Part shown: piece after piece, positions 10,121 through 18,219 of the stretch
How positions within the stretch are numbered: position 1 is the first letter of the stretch
How the letters are laid out: each line of letters starts with the position of its first letter
Assembly: GCA_964538375.1 (NCBI GenBank)
Contig: CAZIFQ010000011.1
Location: forward strand, 1 to 64,000
Direction of reading: 5' to 3'
Length of the DNA stretch: 64,000 nucleotides
DNA from: JAUUZQ01 sp964538375
Lineage (GTDB): Bacteria > Bacteroidota > Bacteroidia > Bacteroidales > GCA-2748055
Notes under the pieces: model-generated
Database searches by the model: none
What the model was told of the DNA's origin: nothing
The model's input: only the letters and a program-made list of their open reading frames with translations
Translations under genes and position numbers: made by a program

Positions 10121-10154
10121 GAAACTCTGTGTAACAGCTATTACACAAAGTTTC
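10121..10154. terminator. Inverted repeat between convergent genes, possible bidirectional terminator
   Basis: Arms GAAACTCTGTGTAA (10121-10134) and TTACACAAAGTTTC (10141-10154) pair except for one internal mismatch, with a 6-base loop. It lies 12 bases after the M28 stop and before the end of the convergent mini-ExbB gene. There is no strong T tract, so termination is inferred from position and stem strength. Confidence 0.45.
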
Positions 10155-10196
10155 AAAGAGATTAATCAGAGGATCGCAGAGAATTGATCGTCTATC

Positions 10197-10553
10197 CTAC
10201 TTCTTCCTTACCGCTGTCAGGATAATAAGTCCGACCCTGGCAATGATAAAGGCAAAGAGCCCCATCAGAGGACCAATAAGCGCCATTTTCAATCCGCCTG
10301 CCATCAAGCTCGGTGAAATATCACCTGCAGCTGCAACTTTATCGAAGGCCAAAATCAAGCCAAAGGTGCGCCCCAGGTAACCCCATGCCAGCGCAAACCA
10401 GGCAAAGTTTACAATTAGAGAAGTAGTCTTTTCATTCTCTCCCTTTTCCAAAAATGCTTTTACCAAAAGGCCAATAATAACCAGGATCACTATAAGAATT
10501 ACGTAAGTTATCCCCGGTCCGCCTTCACTTAGTTTATCAGTAATTTGATTCAT
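10197..10553 (-). CDS. Mini MotA/TolQ/ExbB-like membrane protein
   Basis: A 118-residue protein with three predicted membrane segments (residues about 15-35, 48-68, 88-112). The segment GYLGRTFGLILAFDKVAAAG and the later GGLKMALIGPLMGLFAF match the conserved core of MotA/TolQ/ExbB proton channel subunits. It is half the usual length (compare 227 residues at 50284) and has no ExbD partner beside it. It faces away from the LytS gene across a 211-base intergenic region. The family link is a motif-level judgement; its role is unknown. Confidence 0.6.
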   Translation of the reverse strand: MNQITDKLSEGGPGITYVILIVILVIIGLLVKAFLEKGENEKTTSLIVNFAWFALAWGYLGRTFGLILAFDKVAAAGDISPSLMAGGLKMALIGPLMGLFAFIIARVGLIILTAVRKK

Positions 10554-10764
10554 CTTGTGTGTTTTTAATGATTACTGAGCGAAAAGTAGAAATATAATTC
10601 ATCCAAAAAATATATTTGCGACTGATGAAACATAGATGCCTGCAATCGGCATATTTTATGCTGCAAATTGTAAAATATCTTCCGAAACTGCAAAAAAAGG
10701 GGCTAATCCGGTTATTGGTCGATAAAATGAAGCAGGTAAGAAGAGTTTTTGTAATATTGTTAAA

Positions 10765-11835
10765 ATGAAGATTCCGAATTTTAAACAAATGCGAATTTAT
10801 CTTCTCCACTTCCTGTTTTGGGTTGGTGTTTGGTTTTTCTTTATTTATTTCTTTTCATACAATTCAGATGACACCAGGTATGTAAGGTGGTTTTCCAGTC
10901 TGCTCCTGCCCCTTACCATTGCTATAACCTATTTCGCAGTCTATTACCTGGTTCCAAAGTATTTATTAGAAAAGAAGTATGGAAAATTCCTGCTGTACAC
11001 TTTTTATATGATCGTTTTCTCATCATACATGATTGTACTGATCATTTATGGATGCCTGATCTTTGTTCTGAAGTTCGACGCAACGAACATTCCACCAATG
11101 AGCAAAAATTTCTTCTCTGTACTTGTCCTGGTATACCTGGTTGTGGTAATCATTAGTTTTATAAGTATTCTGAATCATCATTTCGGAACAGAAAAGAAAA
11201 ATAAGGAGTTGCAAAATAAAATACTCGAAACTCAATTAAAGATCAAGGAACAGGAATTGCATTACCTTAAGATGCAGATTCATCCCCATTTCCTATTTAA
11301 TACACTTAATACCATCTACGGGCTCTCCCTTAAGCAATCAAAGCAAACTCCGGAAATCATCCTTAAGCTATCCAACCTGCTGGATTACATTCTCTACCAG
11401 ATAAATAAGCCGAGGGTTAGATTGAACGAGGAGATCATGCACATCAAAGAGTACATTGAACTCGAGAAAATTCGTTTCCATGACTCACTAATTGTTAGGC
11501 AAGATATTGATAATGTTGGTGATAGCATTGAAATCGCCCCCATGTTACTCATTCCATTTGTAGAAAATGCATTCAAGCACGGAGGGCTGAAAGATGGAAA
11601 TCTTGAAATTGACATGATAGTTAAAGTGGGAAAAAATCAATTTACATTTTCAATTCGCAATACCCTTTCTAAGATAGAAAAACAGCAAAATAATCACGGT
11701 ATCGGATTGGAGAACATAAGAAAAAGACTGGAGCTTAATTATGAAGATAACTATCAATTGGACATTGAAGAAAAAGGTGGGGAGTTCCATGTTATGCTCA
11801 ATATTCTTAATATAAATGCAGTAAAAAATGCCTAG
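10765..11835 (+). CDS. LytS-type sensor histidine kinase
   Basis: A 356-residue protein with four predicted membrane helices (residues about 12-30, 43-67, 75-103, 116-136) and a short coiled coil. The His_kinase domain has QIHPHFLFNTLN (phospho-acceptor His about 175), the N box FVENAFKHG and the G box NHGIGLENIRKRL. This is the LytS/YehU class that pairs with LytTR regulators. The stop overlaps the next gene by eight bases, so the two form one transcription unit. The signal sensed is unknown; the short loops suggest a membrane-embedded stimulus. Confidence 0.92.
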   Translation: MKIPNFKQMRIYLLHFLFWVGVWFFFIYFFSYNSDDTRYVRWFSSLLLPLTIAITYFAVYYLVPKYLLEKKYGKFLLYTFYMIVFSSYMIVLIIYGCLIFVLKFDATNIPPMSKNFFSVLVLVYLVVVIISFISILNHHFGTEKKNKELQNKILETQLKIKEQELHYLKMQIHPHFLFNTLNTIYGLSLKQSKQTPEIILKLSNLLDYILYQINKPRVRLNEEIMHIKEYIELEKIRFHDSLIVRQDIDNVGDSIEIAPMLLIPFVENAFKHGGLKDGNLEIDMIVKVGKNQFTFSIRNTLSKIEKQQNNHGIGLENIRKRLELNYEDNYQLDIEEKGGEFHVMLNILNINAVKNA

Positions 11836-12538
11836 AATTATTCATTGCATCATCGTTGATGATGAGCCGATTGCAAGGGAGATACTGGAAAGTCACCTGG
11901 CAAAAATAAGTACGGTTAAAGTAATTGCCAGTTGTAAAAGTGCGGTGGAAGCATTTAAAGTTATTTCCACAGAAAATATCGATCTCATTTTCCTTGATAT
12001 CAATATGCCTGAGATTTCAGGTCTTTCTTTTGCCAAATCGATGACAAAAAATATCAAGATCATATTCACTACTGCATATCGCGAATATGCCGTTGACGGC
12101 TTTGATTTACAGGTAGTTGACTACCTATTGAAACCAATCTCCTTTGAGCGCCTTCTCCAGGGAATAAATAAATTTCTAGACGAAAAAATTGCAGTAAACA
12201 CCTTGGTTTCCAAAGAAATCAGTACAAAGAAAACTGACTCCTTTTTTGTTCGTTCTGACCGAAAAATGATCAAGATTGATATCCCTGAAATTCAGTTTGT
12301 GGAAAGTCTGAGCGACTACATAAAGATACATTTGAACGATAAAACTGTGCTTACCAGGGAGACGCTTTCAAATATTGAAGTCAAACTTCCAACGAGTGAT
12401 TTTCTGCGAATCCACAGGTCATATATTGTATCCATGACTGCCATAGAATCTTATACCCACGAGTCTGTGATAGTAAATAAGCATGAATTACCTATCAGCA
12501 GAAGTCACAAAGAAGGTGTGTTGGCGAGGCTGGAATGA
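11828..12538 (+). CDS. LytTR-type response regulator
   Basis: A 236-residue protein. The receiver domain (1-120) has the acidic pair DDE at 11-13, the phospho-acceptor Asp 57 in FLDINMPE and a conserved Lys in LLKPISF. The C-terminal LytTR DNA-binding domain (about 138-236) carries FFVRSDRKMIKID and FLRIHRSYIVSM. It is the cognate partner of the overlapping LytS kinase. LytTR proteins bind direct repeats upstream of targets; no target is evident here. Confidence 0.93.
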   Translation: MPRIIHCIIVDDEPIAREILESHLAKISTVKVIASCKSAVEAFKVISTENIDLIFLDINMPEISGLSFAKSMTKNIKIIFTTAYREYAVDGFDLQVVDYLLKPISFERLLQGINKFLDEKIAVNTLVSKEISTKKTDSFFVRSDRKMIKIDIPEIQFVESLSDYIKIHLNDKTVLTRETLSNIEVKLPTSDFLRIHRSYIVSMTAIESYTHESVIVNKHELPISRSHKEGVLARLE

Positions 12539-12606
12539 ATATCGAAAGTATTTTGAGCACGCCTCATCTCGTTCGATGGTGAAATCCTCCGGGTAGGCAA
12601 CAAGGG

Positions 12607-12635
12607 AATTGACTCATTGACTCATTGGCTCATTC
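12607..12635. repeat. Minisatellite-like phrase (TGACTCAT-type units)
   Basis: Three near-identical units of the form GACTCATT/GGCTCATT lie directly behind the hydG stop codon. On the opposite strand this reads as AATGAGYYAATGAG, the same unit as the longer array at 27136-27243, some 14.5 kb away. No coding content; function unknown. Confidence 0.5.
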
Positions 12636-14059
12636 TAGAAATACAAATCCCTCTCCCCTGTTTTTACTTTTTGCAGGCGTTCTACCAGCTTATCCTTAAA
12701 CTGCTCGTCCTCGTAATCGTGAAGACTTTTTTCAATCAACTTGTATCCGTTGGTCTTAGTATTTACCGGAGCATAATCCTCCAGATATTCGGCCAGTGTA
12801 AGCAGAGCATTTGGAGTACAGTAGCGTTTTATGAAACCGGGTACAGAAAACTCCATGAAATGCTCCCCAGTCCTGCCCAAACGGTAGCAAGCAGTGCAAA
12901 AAGAGGGAATATAACCTGTATCTATAAGTTCGTTAATAACTTCGTTTAGTGATCGATCATCATTGATTTCAAACTGTTCTGCATTCAAATCCTGGTCATC
13001 TTTTTTTCCAGAGTACGCTTTTATCTCAATTTTTGTTCCGGCATCAATTTGCGAAACACCGTACTTCAGCACTTCTTCACGAATATGAGCTGGCTCACGT
13101 GCAGTAAGAATTAAGCCGGTATAAGGTACAGCAAGCCGCAGAATAGCGACCAACTTTGTAAAATCGTCATCAGAAACAATGTAGCGTTCATCGAGTTTCA
13201 CGTTAGATGCTTGCTTAATCCTTGGAAATGAAATGGTATGCGGTCCGACATTGTAAACTGCCTCAAAATGATTCACATGTCTGACCAGTGCCAGTGCTTC
13301 AAATCTCCAGTCGTACAATCCAAACAAAGCACCAATCCCTACATCATCTATTCCAGCTTCCTGCGCACGATCCAGCGCCGTGATCCTGTAGTCATAGTTA
13401 CGCTTCATCCCACTTGTATGATACTTCGCATAAGCATCCCTGTGATAGGTCTCCTGGAAAACCTGGTAAGTACCAATCCCTGCTTCCTTCACTATTCTGA
13501 ATCCCTCGATTTCCATTGGAGCAGCATTGATATTTACCCTGCGGATCTCACCATTACCCTTTTTCACCTCGTAGACTGTCCTAACAGATTCAGCAATAAA
13601 ATCAGGGTTATACTTTGGATGCTCACCATATACTAGTATCAGACGTTTATGTCCATTATCTTCGAGCATTTCCACTTCCTCAACCAACTCATCATGTCCA
13701 AGGGTAGTCCGCTTTTGGTCTTTATTAGAGGTCCTGAAACCACAGTACTCACAGTTGTTCGTACATAGGTTACCGACATACAGCGGTGCAAACAGGACAA
13801 TCCTGTTCCCATAAACATTCTTTTTCAACTGGCGGGCCCCCTCCTTGATCTCCTCAACAAGCTCAGGATCAGTAGCATTTATCAATACGGCAGTCTCCTC
13901 CAGGTTAAGTCGGTTCTTGGCTAAAGACTTTTTAATAATGGCTCTGACTTTTTCTGCATCAGAACTAGTTTTGTTGATGGTATCCCATATCTCATCTTCA
14001 GAGATAAAAGGTTTCATAGCCTCATCAGGGACGGCATAAATTTGCGGATCGTAATTCAT
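12635..14059 (-). CDS. hydG: [FeFe]-hydrogenase H-cluster radical SAM maturase HydG
   Basis: With the ATG at 14059 the protein has 474 residues; a further TTG at 14092 is less likely, because AAGAAAG stands just before the ATG. The radical SAM motif CTNNCEYC (Cys 99, 103, 106) is followed by GFRTSN. The C-terminus has FCTACYRLGRTG and a later Cys (388, 391, 414), a CX2CX22C pattern typical of HydG and of its auxiliary cluster, and not of ThiH. HydG cleaves tyrosine to make CO and cyanide ligands for the hydrogenase H-cluster. No hydE, hydF or hydrogenase gene lies in this window. A promoter-like box and a palindrome lie upstream at 14199-14227. Confidence 0.9.
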   Translation of the reverse strand: MNYDPQIYAVPDEAMKPFISEDEIWDTINKTSSDAEKVRAIIKKSLAKNRLNLEETAVLINATDPELVEEIKEGARQLKKNVYGNRIVLFAPLYVGNLCTNNCEYCGFRTSNKDQKRTTLGHDELVEEVEMLEDNGHKRLILVYGEHPKYNPDFIAESVRTVYEVKKGNGEIRRVNINAAPMEIEGFRIVKEAGIGTYQVFQETYHRDAYAKYHTSGMKRNYDYRITALDRAQEAGIDDVGIGALFGLYDWRFEALALVRHVNHFEAVYNVGPHTISFPRIKQASNVKLDERYIVSDDDFTKLVAILRLAVPYTGLILTAREPAHIREEVLKYGVSQIDAGTKIEIKAYSGKKDDQDLNAEQFEINDDRSLNEVINELIDTGYIPSFCTACYRLGRTGEHFMEFSVPGFIKRYCTPNALLTLAEYLEDYAPVNTKTNGYKLIEKSLHDYEDEQFKDKLVERLQKVKTGERDLYF

Positions 14060-14385
14060 TCTTTCTTGAAACACGAACCCTTGGAAGCTCAAAATGAAGT
14101 TTTTGAATTCACTTTTCCTTCAGCTCTTCCTCAGGATCAAATTAATATATTTTTTTTTTGTTCCTTGATGACAGCTTACTCCGGCATCTCAGATGGTGCA
14201 AAGATATGTATTGTTATTCAGATAACATTAACATTTAACTTGTTTTTAATTCAAACCATGTTGAATGTAATAACACTATTGCGTGAAATGATATCAAGTT
14301 TGGGGAGTGTGTAAAAATTATGACGCAAGAGTAAAGAATTGTATCTTTATTCACCAGAAAATATGATTACTGGACAATACTGTTT
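14060..14385. other. Intergenic region with no gene seen
   Basis: This is AT-rich DNA upstream of hydG. I see no credible reading frame with a start and family similarity. It holds a promoter-like element for hydG (14199-14227) and a second short inverted repeat ATTCAA-N6-TTGAAT at 14249-14266. Confidence 0.5.
14199..14227 (-). promoter_or_regulatory. Candidate hydG promoter -7 box with adjacent palindrome
   Basis: On the minus strand, 14206-14199 reads TATCTTTG, an exact match to the Bacteroidetes -7 consensus TAnnTTTG. Five bases upstream is the perfect inverted repeat TGTTAT-TCAG-ATAACA (14212-14227). Its 6-base arms and 4-base spacer have the geometry of Crp/Fnr-family sites. No clear -33 TTTG is visible, which fits activator dependence, but that is inference. 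Confidence 0.35.
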
Positions 14386-14520
14386 TTGGAGATAGATCCC
14401 CTGGTTGATCCGATAAAAGATCATCCGGAATTTAAGAGCACTTTTAACAACATCGAAGACAAATTCTGGGAAAGACACAAGCAACTAAAATCCTCCTTAA
14501 AGGAGGACGGATTAATTTAA
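14386..14520 (+). pseudogene. C-terminal remnant of a TPR-type adenylate/guanylate cyclase protein
   Basis: The frame ending at the TAA at 14518 reads LEIDPLVDPIKDHPEF followed by a charged helix ending LKEDGLI. This strongly resembles the final 40-45 residues of Bacteroidetes TPR proteins attached to adenylate cyclase or CadC-like domains (DPLFDPIRDxPEF). The frame stays open further upstream but the encoded residues lose resemblance and no start or catalytic domain is present. It appears to be the leftover 3' end of a deleted gene, ending five bases before the next start. Confidence 0.45.
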
Positions 14521-14524
14521 ACTT

Positions 14525-15445
14525 ATGAATCGACTAAGCATATATCTTCTATCATCATTATTCCTCTTGACATTCCTGGGATCAGAAGGACAAGGTCTGA
14601 ATCTGCAAATTGGAGACCGATTTGAATTAAGCCAATCGCTTACGCAGAATACGCTTACAGATGCTTCTAATACAAGAGGGAATGTAAGTCTGGATATAAG
14701 AAGCAGCGTGCTTATTGAGGTAAGCGGATTGCTCGATTCAAGTGCATATCAAATTAATTGCCAGTATAAAGACCTTTCACTAAGTCTGCTTTCCCCCGAT
14801 ATGGAAATCGTAATTAGTTCCAGTACAAGATCATATAGCTCAATAATGAAATACCTTACTTTGCTGGAAGATCATAGATTCGAGGGAGTATTAGCATCAA
14901 CTGGGGAGCTGATTTCTATCAGTAATTTAGATGAACATATCATCAGCTTTTATGAGGAAGATAAGCTCAGCTCTAATGAGCAGGATATTATAATTAAGAC
15001 ACTTAAGGAGGCCTTTGGTGAAGATGCATTTGAAGGATTTATTAATCTTACCCTGAACATGTACTGCAATAAAATGGCTAGCAAATGTAAAAAGGATGTA
15101 TCATATTCGTTTAATGCAAAGCCAATAACTTTGCACAATACCTTTTATATGCAGAATCCAAAAGATGGAGGTACCCGAATACAGGGAATCGGCGCCATTA
15201 CCGCGAATGAAGATAAGATCAATTTCGAGGGAGGAAGCATTACAACAAATCTAAACGGGACCCAAACATTTGATCATCTTTTTGATTCGGAAACAGGTTG
15301 GCTCATTGAAGGGAACTCAAAGCAAAAGATATACCTTGTCACCGTATTTCATGGTAAAACCGATCTGCCCGAAGGATTGGAGGTGCCATCCCTGACAGAA
15401 ACGGAATATATTTTCAAAGGAGCGAAAATTGAAGTTGAAAATTGA
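14525..15445 (+). CDS. Uncharacterised secreted protein
   Basis: A 306-residue protein with a signal peptide (cleavage near GSEGQG) and a beta-rich body without a catalytic motif that I recognise. The layout (GDRFELSQSLTQNT near the mature N-terminus, repeated strand patterns, a GTRIQGIGAI segment) is reminiscent of the DUF6263-type Bacteroidetes exported proteins, but this is only an impression. Four cysteines lie in the body, including a closely spaced pair near residues 179-186. The gene is followed closely by a small barrel-type protein, probably in one unit. Confidence 0.6.
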   Translation: MNRLSIYLLSSLFLLTFLGSEGQGLNLQIGDRFELSQSLTQNTLTDASNTRGNVSLDIRSSVLIEVSGLLDSSAYQINCQYKDLSLSLLSPDMEIVISSSTRSYSSIMKYLTLLEDHRFEGVLASTGELISISNLDEHIISFYEEDKLSSNEQDIIIKTLKEAFGEDAFEGFINLTLNMYCNKMASKCKKDVSYSFNAKPITLHNTFYMQNPKDGGTRIQGIGAITANEDKINFEGGSITTNLNGTQTFDHLFDSETGWLIEGNSKQKIYLVTVFHGKTDLPEGLEVPSLTETEYIFKGAKIEVEN

Positions 15446-15458
15446 ATATTGGAGAAGA

Positions 15459-15899
15459 ATGTACAAAAAAATATTAATCGTTGTCATTGCTGTATTCTTC
15501 TCTATATACAGCAGCGCCCAACCCTATAAAAATGCTGCAGGAATACGCGCGGGGTTATCCAGTGGTCTAAATTTCAGACATTTAACAGATAATAACCTGC
15601 TTTTTGAAGGAGATGCTCTATATAACAGGGAAGGATCACAATTCTCAGCCATGCTCGGCTATCAATTCACACCGCATGATAAAAAGAGAGTTTATTATTA
15701 TGCCGGAGCTGGAATATTTGGAGGGACCTGGGACGAAGAAAATGCAGCAGGTGTATGCCTGGTTGCTGGAGCAGAATATGTATACAGACAAGTTCCGCTT
15801 AGCATGGGAGTAGAATGGAAACCACAAGCCAAAATATTCTCCGGAGTTGGCTTTCTCATTCCTGACATCGGTGTAACAGTTAGATTTGTGATCAATTAA
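15459..15899 (+). CDS. Small outer-membrane beta-barrel-like protein
   Basis: With the ATG at 15459 the protein has 146 residues. GGAGAAG precedes the ATG, which favours it over an upstream in-frame start inside the previous gene. A signal peptide (cleavage near YSSAQ) is followed by alternating hydrophobic strands rich in Gly and aromatic residues (YYYAGAGIFGG, VSL-type strands), ending in VRFVIN, as expected for a small outer-membrane barrel. No specific family is identified. It follows the secreted protein at 14525 with a 13-base gap. Confidence 0.6.
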   Translation: MYKKILIVVIAVFFSIYSSAQPYKNAAGIRAGLSSGLNFRHLTDNNLLFEGDALYNREGSQFSAMLGYQFTPHDKKRVYYYAGAGIFGGTWDEENAAGVCLVAGAEYVYRQVPLSMGVEWKPQAKIFSGVGFLIPDIGVTVRFVIN

Positions 15900-15994
15900 T
15901 ATTTGCCTCAGGCAGTAAAAAAAATATATTTTACTTCGCAAAGGGAGACTGAGTTAGTTAGAATCTGTAGTTGTTCACTTAAAATAAAGCTCAT

Positions 15995-16957
15995 ATGTCA
16001 CAAATAGATGAAGTCAGGATACCGAGCTTAGAAGATATTAAGCAGGTAGTAAAAAGGATCAGGCCTTATGTACATAATACACCGGTTCTCGAATCAAGGA
16101 CTTTAAATCAATATGTGGGTGCAAAGGTTTTCATGAAGTGTGAGAATTTCCAGCGCATGGGGGCATTTAAGATGCGTGGAGCTACGAATGCCATACTTCA
16201 ACTTACGGATGATGAACGTGCCAAAGGTGTTGTCACTCACTCCTCCGGTAATTTTGCGCAAGCACTTTCGCTGGCGGCCCAAACCCTTGATACCAAGGCA
16301 TACATCGTTATGCCTGACAGTGCTGCCGGAGTAAAGATTGACGCCGTGAAAGGATATGGTGCAGAGATAATTTTGTGTGCGCCAACACTTGAGCAACGAG
16401 AAAAAATCTCCCGCAACATTCAGGAAAAAACCGGTGCCACCTTTATTCACCCTTCAAACGATATGAATGTGATTCTCGGACAGGGAACTGCTGCAGTGGA
16501 ATTAATCAAAGAAGTAAAATACCTTGATGTGATCATGACTCCTATAGGTGGCGGAGGATTAGTTGCCGGCACTGCTCTTGCGGTTCATCATCTCCTCCCT
16601 GAAGCTGAAACTTTAGGTAGTGAACCCTTTGGTGCAGATGATGCCTACCTCTCTCTCAAGACCGGTAAGATCCAGCCCAGCATAAAGCCCAACACTATTG
16701 CCGATGGATTAAAGACACAGCTTGGCGATCAGAATTTCCCTATCATCAGAAAATATGTAAGCAAAATCATCCGCGTTGAAGAATCTGAAATTGTGGATGC
16801 AATGCGCTATATCTGGGAACGCATGAAAATCATCATCGAACCCTCCAGTGCAGTAGCAGTAGCCGCTCTCTTCAGAAATAAGGAAGAATTCAAAAATCGA
16901 AGCGTCGGGATAATTATTTCAGGAGGTAATGTGGATTTAGGAAAATTGCCATTTTAA
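15995..16957 (+). CDS. PLP-dependent threonine dehydratase / serine racemase-like enzyme
   Basis: A 320-residue fold-type II PLP enzyme. The PLP lysine lies in GAFKMRGA (Lys 59), the substrate loop is SSGNFAQAL, and the phosphate-binding loop is GGGGLVAG. It lacks the C-terminal ACT-like regulatory domain of biosynthetic IlvA, so it is the short catabolic/racemase type: threonine ammonia-lyase, serine racemase or hydroxyaspartate dehydratase. Sequence alone does not separate these. The ATG start is well placed. Confidence 0.85.
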   Translation: MSQIDEVRIPSLEDIKQVVKRIRPYVHNTPVLESRTLNQYVGAKVFMKCENFQRMGAFKMRGATNAILQLTDDERAKGVVTHSSGNFAQALSLAAQTLDTKAYIVMPDSAAGVKIDAVKGYGAEIILCAPTLEQREKISRNIQEKTGATFIHPSNDMNVILGQGTAAVELIKEVKYLDVIMTPIGGGGLVAGTALAVHHLLPEAETLGSEPFGADDAYLSLKTGKIQPSIKPNTIADGLKTQLGDQNFPIIRKYVSKIIRVEESEIVDAMRYIWERMKIIIEPSSAVAVAALFRNKEEFKNRSVGIIISGGNVDLGKLPF

Positions 16958-16970
16958 CCACACCTCCCCA

Positions 16971-16985
16971 TTTGCCTGCGGCAAA
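16971..16985. repeat. Short hairpin TTTGCC-TGC-GGCAAA
   Basis: A perfect 6-base inverted repeat with a 3-base loop lies 13 bases after the dehydratase stop. There is no T tract (TTCCTT follows), so it is either a weak terminator or one of the short palindromic intergenic elements. A similar TTGCCTCAGGCA lies at 15902-15914. Confidence 0.4.
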
Positions 16986-17245
16986 TTCCTTCTCCACATC
17001 TCGAGTTTCCATCCAGATTCCTTTTATTACCGCTCCGTACCGAAGTTGTTATTGGGCATTGTAATTGAGTTAAAAATTGTTCATCATAGCATTGGAAGAA
17101 AGATATAACTCTGTCTTTCAAAAATAAATTCATCGTTTTTCTTTGTTTCTATCTATCTCATTTTATGGGAGTTGAAAAATATTTTAAAAATAATTGATTT
17201 CTGATACGATATTTTGACTTCTCATCACATTAAGAAGTAAAAACT

Positions 17246-17488
17246 ATGACAACAATGAAGATTATATTTATCCTTAAGAGGATGGATAAAATGATCAGGT
17301 CGCAGGCCACCGGAAAGCCGGAAGAGTTTGCGAGTCGCCTCGGCGTATCGGAACGAACAATGTATAATTACCTCGCTTTGCTGAAAGGACTGGGCGCACC
17401 CCTTCGATTTTCACGTGTCTGTGATAGCTACCTCTACCTTGAAGATTGCAAACTGCTGATGGAATATGATAAGATGCTTGCCGGGTAA
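17246..17488 (+). CDS. Small helix-turn-helix DNA-binding protein
   Basis: An 80-residue protein; ATG 17246, with a second ATG at 17255. The centre has a winged HTH-like segment: FASRLGVSERTMYNYLALLKGLG. It resembles the short HTH_11/DeoR-type proteins common in Bacteroidetes genomes. The C-terminal YLYLEDCKLL part has no known ligand domain. It is probably a local regulator. A hairpin with a T tract follows the stop. Confidence 0.7.
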   Translation: MTTMKIIFILKRMDKMIRSQATGKPEEFASRLGVSERTMYNYLALLKGLGAPLRFSRVCDSYLYLEDCKLLMEYDKMLAG

Positions 17489-17533
17489 TTATCAATGTGC
17501 TTATGTTACAAAAAAATACATCCTCTTTTCAGG

Positions 17534-17564
17534 GTATTGTTGTGAAACAAACAATACATTTTTC
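17534..17564 (+). terminator. Rho-independent-like terminator after the HTH gene
   Basis: Arms GTATTGTT (17534-17541) and AACAATAC (17550-17557) form a perfect 8-base stem with an 8-base loop, followed by ATTTTT. It lies 45 bases after the HTH stop and before the sigma gene, separating the two transcription units. Confidence 0.5.
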
Positions 17565-17616
17565 GGAAGTAAGATTAAGGGTTTCTTCCAGGTTCAAAAT
17601 GAAATTATATCTTTAT

Positions 17617-17634
17617 GGTAGGTAAAAACCTACC
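17617..17634 (+). promoter_or_regulatory. Palindrome in the sigma-factor leader
   Basis: GGTAGGT-AAAA-ACCTACC is a perfect inverted repeat 18 bases before the sigma-factor ATG, followed by further ACCTACC copies. A TATCTTTA box resembling the -7 element lies directly upstream. It may be an operator or a leader hairpin controlling the sigma gene; this is inference. Confidence 0.3.
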
Positions 17635-17652
17635 TACCTATCTCTCTTAAGG

Positions 17653-18219
17653 ATGAAAAAATATACCGACAATGAAATCATCGATGGTATAGCCAGGGAC
17701 AAAAGCAAAGTGCTGTTGTTTGTCTACAAGGAATACTATCCGCTTATCGAAAACTATGTACATCAACATGGTGGAAACACCGATCAGGCAAAAGATCTGT
17801 TCCAGGAAGGAATGATTATCATCTACAAAAAAGTCAGTGCCGGAAACCTTAAACTCTTCTGTAAATTCAGCACTTTCCTGTATGCGGTTTGCAAACGAAT
17901 ATGGATACAGGAAAGAAAGAAGGCGATGTTGAGAATCTATAAGATGAAAGAATCGAGCCTGGTTGCCGAACCATCCACGACTTATGGTGAAGAAACCATA
18001 GATGAAGTAAAACTCCTATTCGATAAACACTTCGAACAATTGAGTCCAGATTGCCAAAAAATACTGCGTCTGCATTTCAACGATTGTACGAATGAAGAAA
18101 TTCGCTTAGCCATGGGATACAATACAGTTCACCATGTGGTTGATAGAAAATACAGGTGCAAGAAGAGCTTGATTGACAGAATTAAAAATGACCCCACATT
18201 TAGAAAATTTTTAAAATGA
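17653..18219 (+). CDS. ECF-type RNA polymerase sigma factor
   Basis: A 188-residue protein. Region 2 includes DLFQEGMIIIYKKV and a KFSTFLYAVCKRIWIQ helix; region 4 includes LSPDCQKILRLHFNDCTNEEIRLAMGY. It lacks other domains, as expected for ECF factors. The stop overlaps the downstream anti-sigma-like gene (ATGA overlap), showing translational coupling. The paired anti-sigma probably holds it at the membrane until a signal arrives. Confidence 0.9.
   Translation: MKKYTDNEIIDGIARDKSKVLLFVYKEYYPLIENYVHQHGGNTDQAKDLFQEGMIIIYKKVSAGNLKLFCKFSTFLYAVCKRIWIQERKKAMLRIYKMKESSLVAEPSTTYGEETIDEVKLLFDKHFEQLSPDCQKILRLHFNDCTNEEIRLAMGYNTVHHVVDRKYRCKKSLIDRIKNDPTFRKFLK

Noticed and set aside
15902..15925. TTGCCTCAGGCA followed by A-rich DNA as a terminator for the barrel-like gene
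   Set aside because: The stem is only four to five pairs and is followed by A rather than T residues on the coding strand.
17489..17640. A 40-codon ORF between the HTH and sigma genes as a double-glycine peptide precursor for the C39 exporter
   Set aside because: It has no GG-type leader, no hydrophobic leader pattern and contains the terminator hairpin.
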